Assembly: GCA_000697335.1 (NCBI GenBank)
Contig: JNEM01008153.1
Span: 1-27,445 of the forward strand
Direction: 5' to 3'
DNA from: Conidiobolus incongruus B7586
Lineage: Eukaryota; Entomophthoromycota; Entomophthoromycetes; Entomophthorales; Conidiobolaceae
DNA: 27,445 nucleotides
Shown: piece by piece, positions 10,836-22,211 of the stretch
Layout: the number at the start of each line of letters is the position of its first letter
Numbering within the stretch: position 1 is the first letter of the stretch
Made by a program: the position numbers and the translations under genes
Notes under the pieces: generated by a model
Seen by the model: the letters and a program-made list of their open reading frames with translations, nothing else
Databases searched by the model: none
Told to the model about the DNA's origin: nothing

Positions 10836-12720
10836 ATGAAGATTTACTCTTCAATTATAATACCAATTCAATTACTAGTAAGCTCAGTTACTAGTACAAA
10901 AAATAATGGGAATTTAAATGAAGTTTTAAATGTCTATCAATTACCTAACAACTATGCACTTTTCGATTTTCAATTTAATAGTATTGTTCCATTTCCAAAT
11001 CCTGAAAAACAAGGTATATAGTATATCATACTCCGATTATTGTCATTTTTAATATTTTTTGTTGGTAGATTATCAGATATTACCAAGAGCTTTAGGACAA
11101 TTATTCTTTCAGTTAGATTTAAAAGAATTGCACCTGACTTTCACTAGAGGTAGATGGAATTACAAACTATGGAATTTACCAAAGAATACTACTTCAATAT
11201 CCAATTCTGGTTTACAAATTTACAGTTATTTCAATCCTGCCAACCACACTTCACTCAATGATATTGATACTCAAGAAAATTGGAAACGTTTATGTCATAC
11301 TTTATCAGGCATTTTTTGTTCAAGTTTAAATCAAGTTGATACTACTAATTCTATTATTCCTAACCTCAGCTATTCTACCCAATTTCTCACCCAGCAGCTA
11401 TCTCCTATCATGGGTAGTTTACCTTTGGAAAGCACTTGTACTGAAAATTTGACTCCTTGGCTCAAGTTACTACCCTGTAGAAATCAGGCAATTATAATAT
11501 ATTTTTTGAATTATTTTATATTTTAAATTAATTCTTTCATCTTTTAGTATGGTATTGCTACTTTGTTACATTCTTACGATATCTACGAATCCAATTATTT
11601 GTCAATGGGCCTTACTCTGAGACAGCTATGTGGTGTAAGTATATAGCTTGCTAATTTTGCTATATATTGATGGTAAACTAATATTCTTAATAGGATTTAG
11701 AGTGTACATTGAAAAAATCAAGATTAATGCTAACTCAAAAATTAAGTGTTGTATTCGATAAATCTAGTATTGATGTTAAAAGTAAGATATCACTTAACCT
11801 ATTTTTATATAATTTAACGATATATATTAATTAGATTGGAAATTTGATACATTTTTCAAACGTTCCATTTATCAACCATGCTCAGTGTGCAAAATTAGTC
11901 AAGTCATATTACATCAAGCCAATGAAATAGAATTGTCCCAACCACCATCTTATTATCTAACCAACAATCGTGCTTTATATGACCTAAAAACTTTGAACAA
12001 GCTCGATTTGAGTATCAATCATCCCAACAAAAATGTGGAAAATGGCAGTCCATTTCAAAATTTCAGAATTGACAGATATATGACCAAACGCAAAGGATTA
12101 AACACTGGTATGGTTATTGAATTTGATAACTATGATAATCCCAATCCGGTGCGTGCAATTTATCTAGAAACAATCCCATGGTATCTCAAAGTATATCTTC
12201 ATACCTTAAAAATATCCATAAATGGAATTCTGGATACTTCTGTGGTTGAAAAACAATTTTATCAACCTGGTCAAAATAGAATTCGTCCCAACGTCATGGA
12301 ATGGCAACTTTTAATACCAGCTAATTCTAAAGTTACCATTAGATACAAAATGGACATGACGCTGTTAAGATATACTGAATACCCTCCAGATCCTAATAAA
12401 GGAATGATGATCCCAGGCGCCTCAGTCACCTTATTTGATTTAGATTCTAATACACTCCTCTCTAGAGACTCTATTAAGTAAGAGATAACATTTTATCATC
12501 AATATTAATTACTAAATTCAATTTATTTAGGATTTATACTGATACCATTAGTGTACCATTGCGCACACCTGATTTTTCCATGCCCTATAACGTTATCATG
12601 TTAACTTGCACACTACTAGCCATGTTCTTTGGATCTATCTTTAATTCTTTACAAAGAGGGTTTAGTCCTGTTCAACTCGAGGAGCCTAAAATTGATGCCC
12701 AAGTTGACAAACAAGAATAA
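10836..12720 (+). CDS. GPI16: Gpi16/PIG-T, GPI transamidase subunit
   Basis: An ER-membrane subunit of the GPI transamidase (with Gpi8/PIG-K, Gaa1, PIG-S and PIG-U), which cleaves C-terminal signals and attaches GPI anchors. I place six exons: 10836-11013, 11069-11487, 11548-11634, 11694-11781, 11835-12477 and 12531-12720. They give 534 residues, slightly under the human (578) and yeast (610) lengths. In order: a signal peptide (hydrophobic 6-18); LPRALGQL and LHLTFTRGRW (64-89); LSGIFCSSLN (138-147); CTENLTPW with C183, matching the cysteine that in human PIG-T bonds to PIG-K; LLPC (C196); LETIPWYL and RYTEYPPDPN in exon 5; PDFSMPYNV (485-493); one transmembrane segment (about 491-511); and a short cytosolic tail. 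Potential N-glycosylation sites are at N99, N118, N158 and N186. Introns are 53-60 nt, all end in TAG, and one begins with GC. Exon phases agree throughout. Confidence 0.95.
11488..11547 (+). other. GC-AG intron in GPI16
   Basis: This 60-nt intron begins CAG/GCAATT and ends TTTTAG. No GT donor nearby keeps the frame, while removing exactly these bases joins LLPCRNQ to YGIATLL, matching the family order. The exon side (CAG) and intron position +3 to +4 (AA) follow the strong consensus that GC donors usually show. The other four introns of the gene use GTATAT, GTAAGT, GTAAGA and GTAAGA. Confidence 0.85.
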
Positions 12721-14988
12721 TATTTCCAATTTTATAAAGTTTATCATCAATTTTCATATTTAATTCATCTTATTCTTATATATATAATTATCTCATTTAC
12801 TATTATTATTTAGCTTTTTAAAATTTAATAAACAGTAAATTTTGAAATATTTGAATTTGAAAATTTATCTTAATATAATGTGAATTAATACAATTATGAT
12901 TAGTTTATAATTAATTAAATGATAATGTTGAAGATTAGTTTAAAAAAAATCAAATGATTTAATATTTTCTTTGATTAAATATTTTATGAAATTTAATATA
13001 TCGATATTATATAATTACTTTTAATCGAATTCGGACTGACTTTAAAACTAGAATGAAAAATCAAGGTTCAAAATAAATTTAATCTGAATTAAATGATATT
13101 CGTATTATATTTTTATATAATTTGCTGTAATTTAATCAAATAATTTTTTTTCTATTTTGGATACATCAAATGTGATTGTTACACGCTCCTATATTATATT
13201 TTCAAGATTAAATGGAATATTCCAAAATACAATAAGATTTATATAAAATGGAATATTAAAATATATATTTATGAAAAAAAAATAATAAAAATATATTAAT
13301 TACTTTCTTAATCATTAGAATTACTTAAATAGGGTTGTATTAAAATAATGTATATATTATTAAATAGAGTATTTTTTATAAAATATCTTCTAATTATTAA
13401 TATAAGATCTTACTGCTAACAAATATATAATCTATTGATATTTAATACTGTTAATGTTGCAGATTGTATTTGCAGTTATTTGAAAATTATTTTTCTTCCG
13501 TAATTGAACTCAGAAATTCAATTAATAAATTAATCAAAGTGTCTAATTAAGAAATATAATTTAGTTTGATTAAATTCGGGGTAAACTTTAGGTGAAGTTC
13601 AACTCTAGAGTTAGAGCTTAGCTATATATTAACAGTCTTAACAGTATATGTAGAGTGTTTAAATTTGGTAAAGAATTCCTAAGCTTAGCCATAAATAACC
13701 TATTATAAGTTTTCAGATACTTTAACATAATTAAAAAATGATTAAATATATTTTTATAGTTAATTGATTAGTATATGATATCAATTGAAAAAGGAAAATA
13801 ATTTCTTAAAATAAAAAATATTAGAATTTAAAGAAATTCCAAAATTATTAATGACAACTAAATATCCTGTAGAATAAAAATTCAGTATAAAGATTTAGTT
13901 CAATTTGATTAATTCATACTGATATAGTTGTCAAATCATTTTTATAAAATTTCAATAATATGATAGATTATTATTGAATACAAATAAAGGCAGATTACAT
14001 ATTATTCCATTATATATTTTTATAGTTTATATACTTGAAACACAATTCATTGATTATCCAACGATACATTTCTTCGACTGTTATTATTAAAGTCAGTGTT
14101 TTGGCTAGAATAGTCAAAATAAATTTTAGAGAATTCATTTGTTTTGAAAATTTATTCTTTATAATTTTCTTTATTGTAACAATGTAAGAGATAGAATCCA
14201 TCAATATCAATAATAGACCAATTTGGTTAAATTTTAATATATATTATATATTCTAGTTGCATCAATTATTATATTTTTCCATATTAATGCCATTCTCTTA
14301 TTTTAAAACTTATCAATTTTTGCAGTAATTATTGCAAAATTTTGATTGCATTTTATAGTTTATCATGTCAATAGTAATCTTTGATCCAGATATCAATTAA
14401 TTTATACATAAATCACATTAAACATTAAACATTAATACAGGATTTTCAAATTATAGAATGAGTTATATAAATATCAATGTAATAAAGATTGTATATGATT
14501 TATTTCATTATAGAAATATTATAATATATGAATATAATCTACATAATTCAAAATGTTTATGGATATTAATAATGATATAATTTTGTAAAAATAAAATTAT
14601 GCTAAATAATATACTAGATATAATATTAAATGAAATCATAAGTCTATAAATGATATAAATATATTCCATATTATAAGTTTCCACCAAATAATTCTTAAAT
14701 GAAAGCTTATTTAATATATATTTTTGAACGAATTATAATTAATTTTTAACAGTATAAGATATTGTTTAGAATATATAAAATAAAAATTATTTTGATAATG
14801 TGACTGATATCAATAAATTTTTATTTCGGTCAATTTAATATTTTTGTTTACAATAAAAACACACAAGTAGGAAGATTTGGGTAATCCATAGTCAATTTTC
14901 GCAGTTTATTTTATAACCACCCAATTATCATTAATTAAAATTCTATTATTTAATTTTATTTTAATTAAATCCTACCTATAAAATCAAA
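12721..14988. other. AT-rich intergenic DNA
   Basis: No gene is supported. AATAAA at 12827-12832 could serve the 3' end of GPI16, though such hexamers are common by chance here. A 66-codon minus-strand frame at 14010-14210 is rich in Ile and Lys, typical of chance frames in AT-rich DNA, and resembles nothing known to me. Confidence 0.6.
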
Positions 14989-15023
14989 TTGAGGTGGCTG
15001 TACTGTTTTGCATAATTAATGGG
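14989..15023 (+). promoter_or_regulatory. Shared composite upstream element, copy A
   Basis: TTGAGGTGG (14989-14997), 9 bases, then TTTGCATAATTAATGGG (15007-15023). The same arrangement occurs before the two other zinc-cluster genes, and I saw GAGGTGG nowhere else in the window. It lies 69 bases before the TATA box and about 155 bases before the start codon. It is probably a binding site for a shared regulator. Confidence 0.5.
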
Positions 15024-15091
15024 TGAATAGCCATATTAAAGATTAATATTGAAAGTGAAATAGCAAAAATAAGTATTTACACCTTGCTTGG

Positions 15092-15099
15092 TATATAAA
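15092..15099 (+). promoter_or_regulatory. TATA box of the first zinc-cluster gene
   Basis: TATATAAA, within GGTATATAAATATTG, begins 86 bases before the ATG at 15178, a normal position for a fungal core promoter with a short leader. Confidence 0.6.
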
Positions 15100-15177
15100 T
15101 ATTGCAATTGATACGCCTATATCCTTTTACTTTAATATTCCAACTGGTCAAGGAAGTTATTCTTGAATCAACACTCT

Positions 15178-16956
15178 ATGACTCAAGAGTTTGCATCATT
15201 AAAAAATACAGGGCAATCAGACACAATTGAATATAGCGGGGTTTCTTGTGACAAGTGTCGAATGCGGAAAGTTCGGTGTGGAAGAGAGCTTCCAGCTTGC
15301 AGTTGGTGTTCCAAATATGGAGTTCCTTGTACTTATCCCAAAGTAAGTCATCGAAGGCGCAAATTCACAAATATTGAAAATACCGGAAAAATTGTATTTG
15401 ATCAAATTCGACCAAAAGTCAAAATTAGAGCAAGTCAAGTTATTCATAATAGGGATTCCTTAACATCCATTAATATGATTCATTACAAAGCCAATCAATT
15501 TCAATTTATTGCTGATATCTCTCCTTATATATCATTAAATGCGAATAACGAAGATACTATTATGGTCAATGAAGTCTCTTCAATGCCTAATCAGAGGATT
15601 CAATTTCAACCACATCTCATGCTAATGTTATATAGCCAACTTATTGAAGCTAATCCAAGAATTGGAAGTGAAGTGGGATGGTTCTTTGACAAGATCAAAT
15701 TGGGTATATTTGGAGGTTTAACTAAGTCTCATTTTAGAATGGATAACCAATGGATAAAAGAATTATATAATCCTAATTTTACGAAACATACACTAGGAAA
15801 CTATTTTAAATACTTTCATCACTGGGTTACTTTTTTTGGTAAACAATTATTTTATGAAAATATCGACCATGTTGAGCCAGTGTTACTCTCGGTCCTCCTA
15901 TTTGTTGGATATCAATATACAAATAATCAGCATAAGGAACTACTAAAATATTTGGAACATTTAGCTAGGATTCAACTAAAGAAATATTTTTTCAAGCCTT
16001 CTATATCAACTTGTCAAGCACTATTTATCTTTTCGTATGCCATATTTTTAAGAGGGTTAGGAAAGCAATCATTACGTTATTACTATCAAGCATGCCAAAT
16101 TTCTTCAATTCTGGGAATTCATTTAGATATTAGAGGTTTAAAAGATATCTATCAGAATGAAAGAAGGTGTATTCGGAGCATGGGAATGTGTATAGATCAA
16201 CATATTTGCAATACTATAATTATGCCGCCTTTTTTTATTTTTATGGTTCCTACTACTTCTAGACTTGAGCCAAAGTTTCAAATCATTAAAGGTACACAAG
16301 ATGAAAAGGAAATATTAGAAGCGGAGTGTCTGTGTTTACTTCGAAGATTATATGACCGCTATTGGATGCCAGCTACCAATCACATGGCAGTGTTTACTTT
16401 GAAAAATGAATTAAAGAGTAGCATCTTGAATTCCGAGCAACTTCAAAAATGTTGCCATTTTATAGGTAAAATGTATGACCATTGCTTGGTGAATAGCTGT
16501 GGCGAATTTTTAAAATTATCATCACGATACTCCTCCCCAGAATATATACCTATTCTTCAAAAATATGTTTGGATCTTTACTTGTATGTATCATCAGTGGA
16601 TTCTTCTCGTGCACACACAGCAACTCCCAGAATTTGATCCAGAGACAAATGTGGTTGATTATCACACTCGGAGAGCATTAAAAGCGGTTAAAGGCATTTA
16701 TAATATTTCACTGTGCAATCCAGCCAGTGGATTATATCTTTGCTATCATTTTTTATCCGCAATTTCTTTCTTTTATGTAAAACTATATTTAAATTCTGAA
16801 CAAAACAAATCCTTTCAAAATGAAATATTAATAGAGTTGAGTAAAATATATAATTTATTTTTGAAATATAAAATTGAGTATTCATTCCCTAATGATACTT
16901 TAGATGCTTTGAATGAAATATTAATTGTATTAAAACTTAAATTAATTACTATTTAA
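15178..16956 (+). CDS. Zn2Cys6 transcription factor, array copy A
   Basis: A 592-residue nuclear regulator of the fungal binuclear zinc cluster class. Starting at the ATG at 15178, the six zinc-binding cysteines are C24, C27, C34, C41, C44 and C51 (CX2CX6CX6CX2CX6C). A basic stretch, PKVSHRRR, follows and may contact DNA or act as a nuclear signal. Residues about 70-135 form a variable linker. From about 141 to the end lies a helical region like the fungal-specific transcription-factor domain, including QACQISSILGIHLD (about 304-317) and NERR (327-330), comparable to the family's LGLHxD...ERRRxxW pattern. An in-frame TTG at 15163 is open upstream, but the ATG makes the length and cysteine positions equal to those of the next copy. 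There are no introns. The target genes cannot be read from sequence; these factors usually bind CGG triplets. AATAAA at 16956-16961 overlaps the stop codon. Confidence 0.95.
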   Translation: MTQEFASLKNTGQSDTIEYSGVSCDKCRMRKVRCGRELPACSWCSKYGVPCTYPKVSHRRRKFTNIENTGKIVFDQIRPKVKIRASQVIHNRDSLTSINMIHYKANQFQFIADISPYISLNANNEDTIMVNEVSSMPNQRIQFQPHLMLMLYSQLIEANPRIGSEVGWFFDKIKLGIFGGLTKSHFRMDNQWIKELYNPNFTKHTLGNYFKYFHHWVTFFGKQLFYENIDHVEPVLLSVLLFVGYQYTNNQHKELLKYLEHLARIQLKKYFFKPSISTCQALFIFSYAIFLRGLGKQSLRYYYQACQISSILGIHLDIRGLKDIYQNERRCIRSMGMCIDQHICNTIIMPPFFIFMVPTTSRLEPKFQIIKGTQDEKEILEAECLCLLRRLYDRYWMPATNHMAVFTLKNELKSSILNSEQLQKCCHFIGKMYDHCLVNSCGEFLKLSSRYSSPEYIPILQKYVWIFTCMYHQWILLVHTQQLPEFDPETNVVDYHTRRALKAVKGIYNISLCNPASGLYLCYHFLSAISFFYVKLYLNSEQNKSFQNEILIELSKIYNLFLKYKIEYSFPNDTLDALNEILIVLKLKLITI

Positions 16957-18483
16957 ATAAATGAATTTTTAATGTTATTATTGATATTTTTATTAACTTC
17001 AATATGAGTATACATTATAAAGAGATATTAAAATATTAGCTAAATAAAATTATTTGACAAGTTTAAATTAAAATCATTTTATATATTTAATATAACTGAC
17101 TACTATTTAAATACCAAGCATATAAAATTGATATGATGTTAAAAAATTAATATTATATTAAATATATTTGTGACAGCTCTAATGTATCAAAATGATTAAT
17201 ACACTAGTTTTTATTTATTCCTTTGCCACATTCTAATTAAATTCTATTAATATAATTATTAGGAAATAGTGGATAATCATATTTGATTCTAATTATTCAA
17301 GGAATATTATTGCATACAACTCATGATATAATAAATTTGATAATTGATCATAAATGACAAAAATATATCTAAAACTAATCTTATTAAAGTATCGTTAATT
17401 GAAATATATTTTGATTATAGAATAACAATATTTTCGATCTCATATACAAATTAATTAATAATTTTTGTGAATATATCCATATATTTTACTAAGCAGTGAT
17501 AGTCATTTTTATACAATGGATACAATATTCAATCTGATATCTTAATAACAATTCTATCAAATACTCTCTATTATATACTCTTGATTCTTTGAAAAATATT
17601 AATTTGAAAGGTTAAGCAATATAAGATATTATTCATTTTTTATTTGATTATCCAAGTTAAATAACTCTCTTATTTAATAATATATACTATATCAAAAGTT
17701 TTGATTGATTTTCATAAATTTGATGTATTAGTCAACTATAGAGATTTAATGTGGGACATTTTATAAAATTAATCATGACTTTTGATACAATATTTATTAT
17801 TCTCAATTTAAAAAGTGTAAAAACTAGAAAATAATATTATAGTTTTATAATTATAACTTTACTATTAGAAATAGAATAGTTGCTATTAGATTAGTTTGTT
17901 TGGCGATTATGATAATTTAATAATAATTTTATCAACTTTGTAAAGTAGCTGCATTTTGATTATTAATGTTCACAACCAATTATCAGATTTTATGTTATTA
18001 TTATTTGATCATTTTGTAATGTTTTAACAATATAAATTAACATTGTATGATTTTGGTTGGTGGATATTTGGGTTTTTCAAGGTAACAATTATATAATATT
18101 CAAACTATTTTTCAATATTTATCCAACATGACTCGAATTACAGTATATTAATATTATTTCAGTTTACACAAATTCGAATCACTTCAAAAATGTCAAAAAA
18201 ATAATTCATATTAATAACAAACAATTGATAAAATATCACTTCATAAACCTCATACATTATTTATAATCAAATTATCCATATAGCCCATACAATTAAACTT
18301 TAATGTAATATGTTGTATACTCTGGAGATGAGATCTATAAATTTCACTTCAATCTAATATAATATAGCATTAGTTATTAAAATATAAATAATATATCAAA
18401 CATTAATTTATGAATAATATGATTTTGTAAATATATTATCAGAAGAGTCAAATTTTAATCAATAGATGAAGATATAATTCTAT

Positions 18484-18497
18484 CCGAGATTCCTCGG
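18484..18497. promoter_or_regulatory. CCG-N8-CGG palindrome, candidate zinc-cluster site
   Basis: CCGAGATTCCTCGG is a 5-bp inverted repeat (CCGAG/CTCGG) around ATTC, with CCG and CGG triplets 8 bases apart. Paired CGG triplets in everted orientation are one known binding mode of dimeric Zn2Cys6 proteins. It stands out in DNA of about one fifth G+C but is 1.9 kb before copy B, so function is uncertain. Confidence 0.3.
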
Positions 18498-19203
18498 CAA
18501 CAGAAATATTATATTAACCAAAATAGTTGTTAACAAGTTATTTTACATTAAAAAAGTATTAGTCAATCCATTAACACAAATGACTAGATTTATAGATTCC
18601 ACAAAGGATATTTATAAGATTATATTTAAACAATTGGTAATTATACTGCAAATTGCTGGTTCATCGCGGATAGAATTGTAGTTGAAAATATATCAGAACC
18701 AAAAATATATTTCAAAAGTTCAAATTTAACGCTATATATAAATACCTTTTACTCAATATACTATTCATAATAATCACCATTCAAAATAGTTATAAGAAAT
18801 TTTATATAATTGCGAGTCAAATACTTAAAAATTTTAATATAAATATTTTAAGTAATTTATTAATTCCCATAAAATTTTAAATTTGTATTAAATTTATTTA
18901 TTTGAAAATAAAGTTTGCCAAGAATTTGAAACACCTTTCAATTTCATGATCTAGAACTTTGAATCATTAATTTTTACCTTAATGAAATTAACATAAATTT
19001 TTTTAAAATTAAATAAATTATATATTATCCAAAAATATTTCAATCGTTAATAAAAATAATTTAAAATATCTTAGATTTTTATAATTAGAAATAAAAGTCA
19101 TATCAAATATTTAAATGAAAATAATTTAAATATATAATATAATTAATATTGAGAGTTTTGAAAAGTATCAAATTTTGAAAAACTATTATGATTATTACTA
19201 AAT

Positions 19204-19223
19204 AATATAATATAATATAATAT
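19204..19223. repeat. AATAT pentamer repeat, four units
   Basis: Four exact tandem units of AATAT. This is a short microsatellite with no evident role. Confidence 0.85.
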
Positions 19224-20129
19224 TAAAAAATGTTTTTTCAAAATTTATAAATAAAGAAATAAATACAATTAATATTGTAGTTAATAAGTTTGAAGATTGT
19301 TAATATGGAAAAGTATTAAGTTTATCAAATCATTTGTAAATATATATGTCAGTGGATAAATAATGTGTGTAAAGAAGTACTTTAAATTTCCATTATTAAA
19401 TCGTCTATGATGTAAGTAGAAATTATCTTAAAAATGGGTATAAAATTTAATAAATTAATAATATTATTAAAGCTTTAAGAGTGTATTATATTTAGATTAG
19501 AATTTTTTATATTTTAATAATCATTTTATTATAGTCAAAGTAGGTGAAATGTATCATTAAATTTTATGTATTAGTAATCAACAATTATCTTTTAATCAAT
19601 TACACAAAACAAATCTAGTATAATAATTTAATATCCATCTTAGTCTTGTAAATATCGGCGTTTCAGCTTATTGTCAAGTCATAGTTTCGCTTTTTTAAGA
19701 CATTATAAAACAAACAGGTTGTTTATTAACCTAATTTCTAATGCCTTTGTGTTAATACAATTATTGCCAACTATTATTATCGCATTCAGTGTAGTTTGAG
19801 AAAGGAAAAAAGCGATGATGCAAAAAATTAAAATAAAAACTGTGATAGAATTTTCTTTGATTTATTCTATAATAAGAATTTATTATTCAAAAATATATTC
19901 AATTAGATTTATATATTTGTTTTTTTTTGCTATGAATAATAAAATAGAACATATTTAAAATATGATTTTATATTTAAGTATTAAATAAATATTTAATAAA
20001 TAACAGGAAATTACAGGATAATGATGATTATTATTTCATTACTATATATTGATACTATATCACTTAGAAAAAGGCAAAAATACAGATATTATGATTCTAT
20101 ACAATAGCTATGTGACTAATGATCGATTA

Positions 20130-20138
20130 TTTTGCATA
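20130..20138 (+). promoter_or_regulatory. Extra TTTTGCATA copy upstream of copy B
   Basis: TTTTGCATA occurs 38 bases before the composite element of copy B. The same 9-mer is part of the element of copy A (15006-15014) and stands alone upstream of copy C (25052-25060). Elsewhere I saw it only once, inverted, at 6544-6552. Confidence 0.35.
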
Positions 20139-20175
20139 GGTTTCATTGGATTCAAAATATATCTAGCGATTTGAA

Positions 20176-20208
20176 TTGAGGTGGTAAAGAAGTTTGCATT
20201 ACTTGCGG
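20176..20208 (+). promoter_or_regulatory. Shared composite upstream element, copy B
   Basis: TTGAGGTGG (20176-20184), 8 bases, then TTTGCATTACTTGCGG (20193-20208). The first 11 bases, AATTGAGGTGG, are identical to copy A, and the second block matches it at TTTGCAT. It ends 49 bases before the TATA box. Confidence 0.5.
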
Positions 20209-20257
20209 ATTATTGGAATTTATGATGTAAATTAATTGTATCCACAGTTAAAACGAG

Positions 20258-20265
20258 TATAAATA
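20258..20265 (+). promoter_or_regulatory. TATA box of the second zinc-cluster gene
   Basis: TATAAATA lies 111 bases before the ATG at 20377. The third copy has the same octamer at exactly the same distance from its start codon. Confidence 0.65.
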
Positions 20266-20376
20266 GTCAATCAGGTCTGAGAAAAAGAAACTTTATAATT
20301 TATATGATTGAATTATTGATAGATCAACCTCTTATATTTCAAGTGGTTGAGAAGGTGATTTTTCTGTGCATAGCTC

Positions 20377-22155
20377 ATGATTCAAAATATAGGATCGAGA
20401 AAACAAATAGAGACAACCGATATAGCTGATGATAGTGGAGTTTCATGTGACAAGTGTCGAATTCGAAAAATAAGGTGTGGAAGACAGCTTCCAGCATGTG
20501 ATTTGTGTATTAGAATGGATATCCCTTGTACCTATCCCAAGGTGAGTCATCGGAGGCGTAGACTTCAGCATATTGAAAATACACGAGTGTTGGTTTTTGA
20601 TCAGACCCTTAAAAATAAAATCCAATTAAAAAATTTTAAGGGCCAAAATAAGACAACTACATCAAATCAACTAGTTCCAAAAAAGATTAATCACTTTCCT
20701 CTTCTCACTTCAATCAGTTCGTTTGTATCGTTCAACATACCTGAAAATGATAATAGCTTCATCGGAGAGATTACTCCAGCTTGTAATAATCAAATCCGAT
20801 TTCAGCCTCATCTTATGTTAATGCTATATAGTCAAATAATGAGCGCTAATCCAACAATTGGAAGAGAAGTAGGATGGTTCTTCGACCAGATCAAGCTGGG
20901 AATCTTTGGCGGATTAACTAAGACTCATTTTAGAATGGATACTACATGGATAAAGGAGTTTTATAATCCTAATTTTAAACAACAAACTCTAGAAAATTAT
21001 TTTAAATACTTTCATCATTGGGTTACATATTTCGGTAAACAGCTATTTTATGAAAATATCGATCGTATTGAACCAGTATTACTTTCAGTTCTCTTATTCG
21101 TTGGATATCAATATACTAATAATCAACATAAGGAATTATTGACATACCTAGAACACTCAGCTCGGCTTCAACTGAAAAAGAACTTTTTCAAGCCTTCTAA
21201 ATCAACATGTCAAGCTCTATTTATCTTCTCATACGCTCTATTTTTTCGTGGATCAGGGAAACAATCTTTACGCTATTTTTATCAAGCATGCCAAATATCA
21301 TCGATCCTGGGCATTCACTTAGATATTAAAGGTTTAAAAGACATATATCAGAATGAGAGACGATGTATTCGAAGTATGGGAATGTGTCAAGATCAACACT
21401 TTTCCAATACTTTAACTTTACCACCATTTTTTATTTTTATGGTTCCTACTACTTCTAAACTTGAACCTAGATTTCAAATTATAAAGGGTACAGAAGATAA
21501 AAAAGAAATTCTTGAAGCTGAATGCTTATGTTTGCTTCGAAGAGTATTTGATCGATATTGGATGCCGGCCACCAACCATATGTCAGTATTTACATTGAAG
21601 AATCAGCTAAAGGATAGTAATCTCAGTGCAGAACAACTTCAGAGATGCTGTCATTTTATAGGTAAAATGTTTGACTATTGTTTAGTGAAAAGTTGTAATG
21701 AATTTTTGAAATTATCTTTGGAATATTCCTCTCCTGAGTTTTTGCCCATCCTTCAAAAATATGTATGGATATTTACTTGTTTGTATCATCAATGGATCCT
21801 CTTAGTTCATTCCCAACAATCACCAAAATTTGACCCAGTGACTAATATGGTCGATTACTATACATCGAGAGCTCTGAAAGCGGTGAAAAGTATTTACAAT
21901 ATTACACTTTGTAATCCAGCCAGTGGACTATATATGTGCTATCATTACCTTTCAGCTATTTCATTTTTTTATGTAAAGATTTATTTAAATTCGCAACAAA
22001 ATAAGAGTTTTCAAAATGAAATATTAATTGAACTTAGTAAAATTTATAATATATTTATGAAATATAAAAAAGAATATTCACTTCCTAACGATACTTGGGA
22101 TGCTTTAAATGATATATTAAAATTATTAAAATTAAAATTAAAATTAGTTAATTAA
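20377..22155 (+). CDS. Zn2Cys6 transcription factor, array copy B
   Basis: A 592-residue paralogue of the gene 5.2 kb upstream. Zinc-cluster cysteines are C24, C27, C34, C41, C44 and C51, followed by PKVSHRRRR. The cluster differs from copy A mainly between the fifth and sixth cysteines, where DNA contacts and orientation can vary. The linker (about 72-138) is hardly alignable with copy A. From residue 140 on, the proteins are nearly collinear: I count 28 differences in 198 residues from IRFQPH to RSMGMC. QACQISSILGIHLD (303-316) and NERR (326-329) are kept. Many codons for unchanged residues differ, so the duplication is not recent and protein sequence has been under constraint. There is no intron. 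The likely role is nuclear, sequence-specific transcription control, possibly as a homodimer or heterodimer with its neighbours. The extreme C terminus is Lys/Leu-rich. Confidence 0.96.
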   Translation: MIQNIGSRKQIETTDIADDSGVSCDKCRIRKIRCGRQLPACDLCIRMDIPCTYPKVSHRRRRLQHIENTRVLVFDQTLKNKIQLKNFKGQNKTTTSNQLVPKKINHFPLLTSISSFVSFNIPENDNSFIGEITPACNNQIRFQPHLMLMLYSQIMSANPTIGREVGWFFDQIKLGIFGGLTKTHFRMDTTWIKEFYNPNFKQQTLENYFKYFHHWVTYFGKQLFYENIDRIEPVLLSVLLFVGYQYTNNQHKELLTYLEHSARLQLKKNFFKPSKSTCQALFIFSYALFFRGSGKQSLRYFYQACQISSILGIHLDIKGLKDIYQNERRCIRSMGMCQDQHFSNTLTLPPFFIFMVPTTSKLEPRFQIIKGTEDKKEILEAECLCLLRRVFDRYWMPATNHMSVFTLKNQLKDSNLSAEQLQRCCHFIGKMFDYCLVKSCNEFLKLSLEYSSPEFLPILQKYVWIFTCLYHQWILLVHSQQSPKFDPVTNMVDYYTSRALKAVKSIYNITLCNPASGLYMCYHYLSAISFFYVKIYLNSQQNKSFQNEILIELSKIYNIFMKYKKEYSLPNDTWDALNDILKLLKLKLKLVN

Positions 22156-22186
22156 ATTTTTATTTAATTATAATTTAATAAATAAT

Positions 22187-22211
22187 TATATATATATATA
22201 TATATATATAA
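22187..22211. repeat. TA dinucleotide microsatellite
   Basis: About twelve TA units in a row, 31 bases after the stop codon of copy B, probably in or just beyond its 3'-untranslated region. Likely length-variable between strains. Confidence 0.95.

Larger units (their letters stand above)
16957..20129. other. AT-rich spacer between zinc-cluster copies A and B
   Basis: No gene or open frame of note is present. The spacer contains a CCG-N8-CGG pair and a short pentamer repeat, listed separately. I saw no extended similarity to the next spacer, no degenerate copy of the zinc-cluster gene and no transposon ends. Confidence 0.6.

Noticed and set aside
14010-14210. 66-codon minus-strand frame
   Set aside because: Ile/Lys-rich composition typical of chance frames in AT-rich DNA, no recognised motif, isolated from other exons.
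15163-15177. In-frame TTG upstream of copy A as the start
   Set aside because: A TTG start is not expected for a nuclear fungal gene. The ATG at 15178 gives the same length and the same cysteine positions as copies B and C.
15217-15447. Minus-strand frame opposite the zinc cluster of copy A, with similar ones at 20443-20625 and 25869-26099
   Set aside because: All three are antisense shadows of the conserved zinc-cluster coding sequence; their similarity follows from the paralogy of the plus-strand genes.
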